NCBI GenBank assembly: GCA_030615365.1
Contig: JAUWZM010000087.1
Span: 1 to 10,258, forward strand
Direction of reading: 5' to 3'
DNA from: Candidatus Aerophobota bacterium
GTDB lineage: Bacteria > Aerophobota > Aerophobia > Aerophobales > B3-G15
DNA: 10,258 bases
Numbering within the stretch: the first letter of the stretch is position 1; each line of letters opens with the position of its first letter. Of the stretch, positions 1 through 6,102 are shown in pieces. The position numbers and the translations under genes are program-made. The notes below the pieces were generated by a model, which made no database searches, was not told the origin of the DNA, and was given only the letters and a program-made list of their open reading frames with translations.

Positions 1-454
1 CAACCATCTCTTCTTCTAAATAGAGGATTTGGTCGGGATTGGTCTGGAGAGAGTCAGGATAGACACATCCGGAAGAGGCAAAAACAAATTTTTCTACACC
101 AGCTTCATAGGCTGCCTTAATAACCAGCCCATCTAAGGCAAGATTGGTAGCACAGGCTGCTTGATGTAAATCTACATAGCCTCGTCCTCCATGATCAGCA
201 GCTAAATGAAAGACGACATCTATTTTCTTGACCATTTCTTGAGCCACCCCGGGTGCCAAAAGGTCCTTCTTATGGAATTCAACCCTTTCGGCATCAATAT
301 GGCCCTGAATATTTTCTAACCTGCCGCTACTTAAATTATCCACTACCCTAACGAGAGACGGCTTTTCATCAATCAAGGCATCCACTAAATGGGAACCGAT
401 AAATGAGGCACCGCCAGTAACTAAAATCCTTTTCCCACTCAATCTCTGTTCCAT
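1..454 (-). CDS. NAD-dependent epimerase/dehydratase, N-terminal 151 residues (internal start of the preceding frame)
   Basis: This is a short-chain dehydrogenase-type nucleotide-sugar epimerase or dehydratase. Near the N-terminus it shows the glycine-rich VTGGASFIGSH loop, then an acidic residue in VVDNLSSGR, FHLAADHGG, and FASSGCVYP, which carries the active-site serine region. The YxxxK catalytic pair would lie beyond the left edge. The ATG at 454 is preceded by AAGGAGG with a 4-base spacer, so it probably starts its own protein even though the upstream dehydrogenase frame enters it without a stop. In the neighbouring frame a TAA overlaps this ATG as TAATG, a common stop/start arrangement. 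The GRGYVD stretch after the NAD-binding fold resembles GDP-mannose 3,5-epimerase-like members, but the exact reaction cannot be assigned from half a protein. Confidence 0.75.
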   Translation of the reverse strand, partial: MEQRLSGKRILVTGGASFIGSHLVDALIDEKPSLVRVVDNLSSGRLENIQGHIDAERVEFHKKDLLAPGVAQEMVKKIDVVFHLAADHGGRGYVDLHQAACATNLALDGLVIKAAYEAGVEKFVFASSGCVYPDSLQTNPDQILYLEEEMV

Positions 455-1852
455 TACTCCTCCTTTCCCTTCGTGGCTCCTTTCCTTCCCGCGCTTTCGC
501 CCGGGACTTCCTTTGGTCGCAGGACTTCGCTCACTTTGTTCACTTCCTCTGCCTAAAGCGATATATTTTACACCTTGCAAGTCATTCTTCTCTATCAATC
601 TCCAGCAATCTAAAACAACGGCTTTCTTCATATTCTTCTTTAGCATTTTTCCATCGAGTGGCTTAAATTCCTCCCATCTAGTTGTGATGATGCACAATTC
701 AGAGTCTTTAAGGCAATCTTCTACACTATCCGCATAATCAACCTTTTCCCCAAAGACGCTTTGCGCATTCTCTAAAGCCATGGGATCATATACTGCTACC
801 CGATAACCATCTTTTAGTAAAGACTCAGCAATGTCAATAGCCTGGGAATCTTCTATGACCGGGGAAAGATGTTTATAAGAAAGTCCCAGAATAGACACTT
901 TGCTTTTAGGCCTTAGTTGGCTTTTGGCAATTCCAACTATTCTTTTGACCTGGTTTCTATTAACTTCATCAACCGTCTCAGCCAGTTTAGGCTTGAGACC
1001 CACCTTCTTAACAAAGGCCCCAAAGGCAAGATTATCCCTGGGGAAACAGGGGCCCCCATACCCCAGGCCTCCCTTTAAGTACTTTCTACCTATTCTGCTA
1101 TCCATTCCAATGGCATTAGTAATCACATCTGCATCAGCACCCTCTACCTGTTCGCATAGAGAAGCCAAAGAATTGGCAAAGGTAATCTTCATAGTTATAT
1201 AACAATTAAGAGCGATTTTGGCTATCTCAGCATTTATAGGAGATATCCTCGCTATCGGTGGATTGTTTTCACATATCTTCTTATACATCTCCTCCAATAT
1301 CTTTCCATCCCTTTCATTCGTCTCCCCAATTAATATGAAATCGGGGTTCAAAAAATCGTGGATAACACTTCCTAAGGCAATAAATTCTGGATTATAGGCC
1401 AGGCCAAAGTCGACTCCACATTCCTTGCCAGAAACACTTTCTAAGATGAACTTTGCCACACGCTCTGTAGTTCCGGGCATTACCGTAGAGGTTATCACTA
1501 CTAAATGATATTTATCTTTCTCCTTTACAACCTTAGCTATCTTCTTCAACGTCTCCTCTAACTGTTCATTGGAGAAAGAACCATCCGCTTCACTGGGAGT
1601 AGCAACAACCACAAATGTTATCTGTGAGTTTTTTACCGCCTCATAGTAATCATTGGTTACCTTAAGGTTAGTTGTGCATTTTTTTATTAGTTCTGTCAAA
1701 CCGGTTTCTTCAATGGGATTATTGCCTCCATTGATCTCTTCAATCTTCTTCTTATCCACATCAATCCCTGTTACCCGATAACCCTTATCCGCCAAACAGG
1801 CGGCGATGCAGAGACCCAATTTGCCTAAGCCTATTACTGAAACATCCTTCAA
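1..1852 (-). CDS. UDP-sugar 6-dehydrogenase read through in frame into an NAD-dependent epimerase (partial at left edge)
   Basis: The first 436 residues are a complete UDP-glucose/UDP-N-acetylhexosamine 6-dehydrogenase, which oxidises the C6 hydroxyl of a nucleotide sugar to a uronic acid using two NAD+. Visible motifs are the GLGKLG dinucleotide-binding loop at residues 8-13 with acidic D31, NAEIAK (K212) followed by N216, and GGPCFPRD with catalytic C269 and D273. The module ends in KYIALGRG, where such enzymes normally stop, but here no stop codon follows. About 30 low-complexity G/K/R/S/E-rich residues lead in frame into the methionine of a Rossmann epimerase at 454. The start is TTG at 1852: AGGAG lies 7 bases upstream and the Rossmann motif begins at once, while no ATG fits this frame. 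UDP-glucose versus UDP-GlcNAc/ManNAc specificity cannot be told. The fusion could be real, a lost stop, or a one-base sequence error. The frame is open to the left edge. Confidence 0.8.
   Translation of the reverse strand, partial: MKDVSVIGLGKLGLCIAACLADKGYRVTGIDVDKKKIEEINGGNNPIEETGLTELIKKCTTNLKVTNDYYEAVKNSQITFVVVATPSEADGSFSNEQLEETLKKIAKVVKEKDKYHLVVITSTVMPGTTERVAKFILESVSGKECGVDFGLAYNPEFIALGSVIHDFLNPDFILIGETNERDGKILEEMYKKICENNPPIARISPINAEIAKIALNCYITMKITFANSLASLCEQVEGADADVITNAIGMDSRIGRKYLKGGLGYGGPCFPRDNLAFGAFVKKVGLKPKLAETVDEVNRNQVKRIVGIAKSQLRPKSKVSILGLSYKHLSPVIEDSQAIDIAESLLKDGYRVAVYDPMALENAQSVFGEKVDYADSVEDCLKDSELCIITTRWEEFKPLDGKMLKKNMKKAVVLDCWRLIEKNDLQGVKYIALGRGSEQSERSPATKGSPGRKRGKERSHEGKGGVMEQRLSGKRILVTGGASFIGSHLVDALIDEKPSLVRVVDNLSSGRLENIQGHIDAERVEFHKKDLLAPGVAQEMVKKIDVVFHLAADHGGRGYVDLHQAACATNLALDGLVIKAAYEAGVEKFVFASSGCVYPDSLQTNPDQILYLEEEMV
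455..547 (-). other. GC-rich low-complexity linker with a small hairpin
   Basis: These 93 bases join the dehydrogenase and epimerase modules. By hand count 53 of 93 are G or C, clearly above the flanking genes. On the minus strand the stretch is purine-rich with short internal repeats: GAAGTCC occurs twice and GGAAGT twice. It contains a hairpin at 487-506: TCCCG pairs with CGGGA, then one G-G mismatch, then GC-GAAA-GC, a GNRA-type tetraloop. Read in frame it encodes a charged, probably disordered segment. Its composition suggests an inserted or expanded sequence rather than ancestral coding DNA. There is no T-tract, so it does not look like an intrinsic terminator. Confidence 0.5.
459..465 (-). 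promoter_or_regulatory. Shine-Dalgarno site for the epimerase start at 454
   Basis: AAGGAGG sits 4 bases before the ATG at 454. It is the reason for treating the epimerase as separately initiated although the upstream frame runs through it. A further GGAG register overlaps it at 457-460. Confidence 0.6.
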
Positions 1853-1859
1853 TATTTTT

Positions 1860-1864
1860 CTCCT
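1860..1864 (-). promoter_or_regulatory. Shine-Dalgarno site deciding the TTG start of the dehydrogenase
   Basis: AGGAG lies 7 bases before the TTG at 1852 and just downstream of the stop codon of the preceding glycosyltransferase (1869-1871). This supports TTG as the start and suggests reinitiation within one transcript. Confidence 0.6.
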
Positions 1865-1868
1865 CTCT

Positions 1869-3041
1869 TCAAATATAGCTTTTGATTATTTCTTCCAATC
1901 TGAGTACATGTTCTTTCCAGGTATGCTGTTTAGCCACCTGCCAGGCTTTGTAACCCATCTTTTCTGCTTTATCTATATTTTTAAATATAAGCTGGGTATA
2001 TTTGATCAAGTCTCTTAGGTTATCCTTTCGAGGGAAGTAACCATGTACCCCATGTTGGAATAGATCAGTTACTCCAGAACCCGCAGGAATGATGATGGGA
2101 CATCCACAGGCTGCTGCCTCTAAGGTTTGCATACCAAAGGCCTCCTCGTTAGGATGGATATGGAGCGTGACTTTAGAACATAAATCCATAATCATCTTTT
2201 CATCCAGAGGTCCCAATAAGTCTACTCTATTCAACATCTTACGCTTTTTAGCCTCTTCTATAAATTCCTTCCTTATGCTCTCTGGATGCCAGAATCCACC
2301 CAATTTAAGTCTCACGTCATCTTCTAAATTTGCTAATAAATCTAAAAATATATTGGGTTTATTACCTACATCCCATCTATCATAAGTAAGAATCGCCCTC
2401 TTTCTATCTTTAAAAGGAGGAAGAGTATCTAAAGCGAAACAACCAGGATATAAAACTTCTAAATTCTTATTACTAATCCGTTTCAATCTTTGATGGTGAA
2501 GTTTACCGCTGGTAATAATTGCCAGACTATCTCTAAATGCATACCTGTCTAACTGGTTTGCTACGGGAAGTAAAATGGGAAAGAGATACCGCAAGTTCCT
2601 GTGAGAATATATCTTACGCAAAGTATAAGGAGTGGGATCCCACATAAGAAGAATATAGGGAATTTTCCTCTTTTTGCATAATATTCTTGCTGTAAAAGTA
2701 GTATATTGACAACATGCTATTAAAATATCCCATTCTCTTTCCTTAACTATTGCTGGCGAAAAAATTGCACTGGAAAAATGATGCATAGAAAAGAACGAAA
2801 ATCCTGGGAATTTAAAATTTAACTTTTTTACAATAAAGGGAAATTTTTCAAATAAATATCTAATAGGCACACCGTTTAGGTGGAAGTTGTAAACATCGGG
2901 AAATTTACGGCGATACCCCTTATCGATAATAACTACTGCTTCACATTCATGACCCAACCTCCTTAAGGCTTTTACCTGTTGTCCTATGAGTTTTGGAGCA
3001 CTACCTGGTGCAATCTCATCAGCCAAAATACCTATTTTCAT
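1869..3041 (-). CDS. GT4-type (GT-B fold) glycosyltransferase
   Basis: This 390-residue protein fits the usual length of retaining GT-B glycosyltransferases that move a sugar from a nucleotide donor to a growing glycan or lipid-linked acceptor on the cytoplasmic side of the membrane. The N-terminal acceptor domain opens with MKIGILADEI, followed by an APGS loop and a Rossmann-like first half. The C-terminal donor domain carries the EX7E motif at E300 and E308 (EEAFGMQTLE), followed by ACGCPIIIP and GSGVTDLF, typical of CAZy family 4. There is no signal peptide or clear membrane helix. Its first 23 bases overlap the end of the radical SAM gene in another frame, so the two are probably translationally coupled. 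The donor sugar and acceptor are unknown. Confidence 0.88.
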   Translation of the reverse strand: MKIGILADEIAPGSAPKLIGQQVKALRRLGHECEAVVIIDKGYRRKFPDVYNFHLNGVPIRYLFEKFPFIVKKLNFKFPGFSFFSMHHFSSAIFSPAIVKEREWDILIACCQYTTFTARILCKKRKIPYILLMWDPTPYTLRKIYSHRNLRYLFPILLPVANQLDRYAFRDSLAIITSGKLHHQRLKRISNKNLEVLYPGCFALDTLPPFKDRKRAILTYDRWDVGNKPNIFLDLLANLEDDVRLKLGGFWHPESIRKEFIEEAKKRKMLNRVDLLGPLDEKMIMDLCSKVTLHIHPNEEAFGMQTLEAAACGCPIIIPAGSGVTDLFQHGVHGYFPRKDNLRDLIKYTQLIFKNIDKAEKMGYKAWQVAKQHTWKEHVLRLEEIIKSYI

Positions 3042-4548
3042 TCTTCCACGAACCTTTTTTCGTTGGATTTTTCTTTATTTTGACCCTGAGACTTCTTTTT
3101 GCATTACTAATATATTTTAATATTAACCGGGGGTCTTTCATAATTCGTGTAAAATAGTAAGAAGGATTTTTGAAGAATTTTGCTTTATAGAATTCGTAAT
3201 AGAAAGATGATTGGAGACGCTGTAACTCGCTGGAGCTTAAGTGCTCAGTTTCTATAATAGCGTAGTTTTCTGCCATATCCTCAGCCGGGATGTCTGAATA
3301 GGACATTTTCAGGTAGCTCTTTTCCACGCATTCATTATATAACCAAGTGCCGGGAAAAGGCGTAGCAATATAAACGCTGACTTCATCCAGTGGTAGGCTC
3401 TTCGCGAACTCGCTCGACCTATTGACAGTTTCCTTTGTTTCCCCGGGCATGCCGAGCACAAAGTATGCCAATGTATAAAGCCTTAATTCTTTGCACCAAT
3501 TAACTACGTCTTTTACTTTGTCTAAAACCAGAGGTTTTCTAATGACCCGATTAAGTATAAAAGGATCCCCAGATTCAATAGCCAACTTAAGACCTGTGCA
3601 TCCCGATTTCTTCATTAGTTGAATGAGGTTTTTGTCTAAATCCTTTATAACGACTCCATTCGGGGCATCCCAAATGATGTCCAATTTTCTACCAATAATC
3701 TCATTAAAGATATCTTCCGCCCTTTTTCTGTCATATGTGAGGTTGTCATCTTCAAAAGATATTTGCCTTACTTTGTAAGTGTTTACTATCTCTTCAATTT
3801 CATCTACAACATTATTTACGCTTCTTCCTCGCCATGTAGGTCCCCAGACAGAATGGATACTGCAAAAAGTGCATCTATATGGGCATCCTCTGCTGCTAAT
3901 TATCGACGTTTGTCGAGTACGGGTTAATTTATCCCTTCCTGTGCCGCTTTCAAAGTACTTCTCCATTGGCAATAGATGTCTGGCAGGAAATGGCAAAATG
4001 TCCAAATCATTAATGTAATTCTTTTTTGGATTTATAGTGATGTTGCCATCTTTTTTGAACCCGAAACCGTCCAACTTTTCGAAGTGAACATCACCACTCT
4101 CCAGTTTCTTTATCAGCTCTAAGAAAGAATATTCTCCTTCGCCAATGATCACAAAGTCTATTTCTGGGTGAGATAAAACATCGGCTGGTAATACTGATGG
4201 ATGCATTCCGCCCATTATAGTGACTATATCTGGATTTACCTTTTTCGCAATTTTGGCAACCTCTAAAGCATTTTTGAAACGCAGCGTGAAAGGACATGTT
4301 ATACCTACGACTTCAGGGTGATATTGGTCAATCCTTTTCTCTATCGCATCCCAAGACAAACCTCTTCTATAGATGTCGTTGGTCAGGAACTCTACATTTC
4401 TCCAATCCTCAGCAATGGCGTCCAAGATAGCTACTTCATATCCTTCTCGCTCTAAAACCGCGCCGAGATATGCTAATCCAAGTGGAACTATGACGAAGTA
4501 GTCTCGATTTTTCAAATTGCAAGGTGGGTTGATTAGCAGGATCTTCAT
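3019..4548 (-). CDS. B12-binding domain radical SAM protein
   Basis: This 509-residue protein has two recognisable parts. Residues 1 to about 150 form a cobalamin-binding-like Rossmann domain (MKILLINPP, PLGLAYLGAVLE, a GITCPF strand, IMGGMHPSVLP, IIGEGE). No DxHxxG motif is present, so any cobalamin would not be held by the usual histidine. The radical SAM barrel has the 4Fe-4S motif RGCPYRCTFCS with C222, C226 and C229, then FEDDNL and AIESGDP (323-329). Such enzymes cleave S-adenosylmethionine to a radical and typically methylate unreactive carbons or rearrange substrates. AGGAGG lies 10 bases before the ATG, a rather long spacer. The gene sits between two glycan genes, so a sugar, lipid or polyisoprenoid substrate is inferred; the reaction is unknown. 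A decayed relative lies just upstream. Confidence 0.88.
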   Translation of the reverse strand: MKILLINPPCNLKNRDYFVIVPLGLAYLGAVLEREGYEVAILDAIAEDWRNVEFLTNDIYRRGLSWDAIEKRIDQYHPEVVGITCPFTLRFKNALEVAKIAKKVNPDIVTIMGGMHPSVLPADVLSHPEIDFVIIGEGEYSFLELIKKLESGDVHFEKLDGFGFKKDGNITINPKKNYINDLDILPFPARHLLPMEKYFESGTGRDKLTRTRQTSIISSRGCPYRCTFCSIHSVWGPTWRGRSVNNVVDEIEEIVNTYKVRQISFEDDNLTYDRKRAEDIFNEIIGRKLDIIWDAPNGVVIKDLDKNLIQLMKKSGCTGLKLAIESGDPFILNRVIRKPLVLDKVKDVVNWCKELRLYTLAYFVLGMPGETKETVNRSSEFAKSLPLDEVSVYIATPFPGTWLYNECVEKSYLKMSYSDIPAEDMAENYAIIETEHLSSSELQRLQSSFYYEFYKAKFFKNPSYYFTRIMKDPRLILKYISNAKRSLRVKIKKNPTKKGSWKNENRYFG

Positions 4549-4679
4549 AATGAAATTACCTCCTGCACTGCCTTACCCTCTTTAAAGACATAAAGAATCA
4601 TTTTACGTCCTGACTCGGTGCTAATTATAAGATAAATATAAACCGGTGATTGCATGAAGCATGCCATTGGATGACACAT
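4545..4679 (-). pseudogene. Short open frame, possible C-terminal remnant of a lost gene
   Basis: This frame of 44 codons has three in-frame ATGs (4679, 4667, 4655) but no ribosome binding site before any of them. Its last residues read like ordinary protein (SGRKMILYVFKEGKAVQEV). The stop overlaps the radical SAM start as ATGA, the same junction used elsewhere in this operon. That suggests it was once the end of a real gene immediately upstream, now cut off by the insertion and decay in 4680-5100. It could be the tail of the second radical SAM gene, a different lost gene, or a chance frame. I do not recognise the family. Confidence 0.35.
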
Positions 4680-4768
4680 CCAGTATTAAATTGTTCTTTG
4701 TCATAAGTGCTTGATTTTAAAGCATTATAGAGTGCGTACTTTCTTCTGAGGAATCGACTCCAATCCTT

Positions 4769-4975
4769 AGGAGGTAAATATGCTAAAGAAACGTTGTCCA
4801 AGATGCAGATCGATTAATACATAGAGACTACCAACTGAGTCCGTGCGTGCACCTGCAGCGGCATTGAGGGGCATAATGGAGAATCTCCTCTTGAGTTAGC
4901 AGGTGTTAACACAAGTAATATAAATTGGATCAACTTTTCTAAAAAACCAACACTAACGGGATACGCAGCCAGTTT
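4769..4975 (+). mobile_element. Internally deleted insertion-sequence remnant
   Basis: This stretch is on the strand opposite to the operon. It has AGGAGG at 4769-4774, five bases, then an ATG at 4780 opening a transposase-like N-terminus with a CxxC zinc-ribbon motif. A transposase-like C-terminus follows only about 20 codons later, so most of the gene, including the catalytic core, is missing. The right limit is set by the point where similarity to the radical SAM gene begins (about 4976). The left limit is not visible and could lie anywhere in 4680-4768. I found no terminal inverted repeats or target duplication by eye. The element cannot transpose by itself. Confidence 0.5.
4780..4949 (+). 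pseudogene. Transposase remnant (N-terminus and C-terminus only)
   Basis: The frame opens MLKKRCPRCRSINT and stops at TAG 4822-4824. The CPRCxS zinc ribbon is common at the start of transposases of several insertion-sequence families. Past the stop the same frame reads TESVRAPAALRG. After a +1 shift near 4870 it reads HNGESPLELAGVN and then NWINFSKKP. Together these resemble the VRPHxxLxGKTPxExAGV ending of DDE transposases. The gene has therefore lost its middle and gained a stop and a frameshift. The family assignment is from motif memory and is tentative; the well-placed ribosome binding site and ATG argue that it was once a real gene. Confidence 0.5.
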
Positions 4976-5101
4976 TTACCTCATAATTATATTGTCTTAC
5001 AAAAGAAGTTATATAAGCAAGTCCTAAATGAGGAGTTATGAATTGTTTTTAGGATTTCTTAAATTCCAAGGAGGATTAATTAATAATATCTTTTTTATCA
5101 A
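4976..5101 (-). pseudogene. Decayed N-terminus of a second B12-binding radical SAM gene
   Basis: Reading from a TTG at 5101, which overlaps the epimerase stop as TTGA, the frame gives KILLINPPWNLRNPKNNS and hits TAA at 5036-5038. Shifting frame at about 5039 continues as TPHLGLAYITSFVRQYNYEV. This matches, in order, the start of the intact radical SAM protein downstream (KILLINPPCNLKN, then PLGLAYLGAVLEREGYEV). Similarity ends near 4976, where the insertion-sequence remnant begins. Only about 42 codons of a protein of roughly 500 remain and the rest is gone. The gene was probably part of the same operon, since its start couples to the epimerase stop. Confidence 0.72.
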
Positions 5102-6102
5102 ACTTTTATTAGATCTGTCTCTTTCCAATAAGAGGGATTTTCACTTATCCATGATAATTCTTTTTTTATTCCCTCTTTTAAATTTGTGAGAGGTTGCCAG
5201 TTAAAATCCGTTTTTGCTCTTGAGTTATCCAACACCATTTTTTTGAGTTCAGCTGGTATCCTTTTTCGATTAGGCATATATTGAGAAAACTTACCTTCCT
5301 CAACATCTTCAAAAACAATACCTATTGGTTTACCCGAAACTTCTATTACGATATTTGCCAATTCCTTGATGCTTACTCCAATGCTTGTTGAGGCATTATA
5401 AACGTTATTATTTAAATTCTTATTAGAACCAAAGCAAAGATTATGTAATTTAACGACATCTTTAACATAGATAAAATCCCGCAATTGATCTCCATCTCCG
5501 AATATTACTAGGTCCTTATCTTCCATTACTCTTTTAAGAAACATAGTAAGTACTCTACCTAACCATTCCCTTTCCCCATACACTATACTATATCTTAAAC
5601 TAATTATTTTAAGGCCGAAATTTTCCTGAAAAATCTGACAATATTTTCCTGCTGCTAGTTTACTAACTCCATAAGGCCAGTTAGGATTTGTAGGATGATT
5701 TTCATCTTGAGGCACATATTGTGCCTGCCCATACACACAGGCAGAAGAGGCACTAATTAACTTTTTCACCTCACTCTCTACACAAGCCTTAAGAACATTT
5801 AAAGTCCCAATTGCATTGATTTTCAAATCAATTAAAGGATCCTCTAAACACCTAAGAATCTCTAGTTGAGCAGCCTGATGGGAGACATACTCATGATTCT
5901 TCATAGCTTTTTCTAATTTATCGTAATCTAAAATATCTCCTTCTATGATCTTTATGTCATTTATTACATTACTTAGATTTTCTCTCCTTCCAGAAGAAAA
6001 ATTATCATATACGGTTATTTCATAACCATCTTGGAGTAATGCTTCTACAATATGAGAGCCAATAAATCCTGCACCTCCTGTGACAAATATTTTTCCCTTC
6101 AT
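5098..6102 (-). CDS. NAD-dependent nucleotide-sugar epimerase/dehydratase
   Basis: This is a full-length (334 residues) extended short-chain dehydrogenase that acts on NDP-sugars, most like UDP-glucose 4-epimerases. The NAD-binding loop TGGAGFIGSH spans residues 8-17, an acidic residue follows in VYDNFSSGR, and EGDILD (54-59) lines the adenine pocket. The catalytic set is ISASSACVYG (serine near 119-120) and Y144-x3-K148 in PYGVSKLAAGKY. The C-terminal part carries FGDGDQLRDFIYVKDVV, the usual substrate-binding segment of this family. The ATG overlaps the stop of the upstream glycosyltransferase as ATGA, with GGAAGG just before it. It should supply a C4-inverted (or otherwise modified) NDP-sugar for the local glycosyltransferases. 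The exact substrate cannot be told. Confidence 0.88.
   Translation of the reverse strand: MKGKIFVTGGAGFIGSHIVEALLQDGYEITVYDNFSSGRRENLSNVINDIKIIEGDILDYDKLEKAMKNHEYVSHQAAQLEILRCLEDPLIDLKINAIGTLNVLKACVESEVKKLISASSACVYGQAQYVPQDENHPTNPNWPYGVSKLAAGKYCQIFQENFGLKIISLRYSIVYGEREWLGRVLTMFLKRVMEDKDLVIFGDGDQLRDFIYVKDVVKLHNLCFGSNKNLNNNVYNASTSIGVSIKELANIVIEVSGKPIGIVFEDVEEGKFSQYMPNRKRIPAELKKMVLDNSRAKTDFNWQPLTNLKEGIKKELSWISENPSYWKETDLIKV

Noticed and set aside
487..506. GNRA hairpin as an intrinsic transcription terminator between dehydrogenase and epimerase
   Set aside because: No run of T follows on the minus strand, and the frame is open through it, so termination is not supported.
513..1202. Plus-strand open frames opposite the dehydrogenase
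   Set aside because: They lie antisense to a clearly conserved UDP-sugar dehydrogenase and encode low-complexity Ser/Leu/Pro-rich peptides without recognisable motifs.
1869..2385. Plus-strand open frames opposite the GT4 glycosyltransferase
   Set aside because: The minus strand carries the conserved donor domain with EX7E here; the plus-strand peptides are shadows.
4624..4629. Exact TATAAT on the minus strand, possible -10 box for the radical SAM gene
   Set aside because: No acceptable -35 hexamer lies 16-18 bases upstream, and such words are common by chance in AT-rich DNA.
4708..4724. Inverted repeat TGCTT/AAGCA with a 7-base loop, possible terminator
   Set aside because: The stem is only five pairs, AT-rich and not followed by a clear T-tract on either strand.
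4903..4912. Perfect 10-base palindrome GTGTTAACAC
   Set aside because: It falls inside the transposase-like C-terminal coding stretch and stands alone, so chance is the simplest explanation.
4816..4970. Minus-strand open frame of about 50 codons across the insertion remnant
   Set aside because: It is the antisense of the transposase fragments, lacks a ribosome binding site and matches nothing I recognise.
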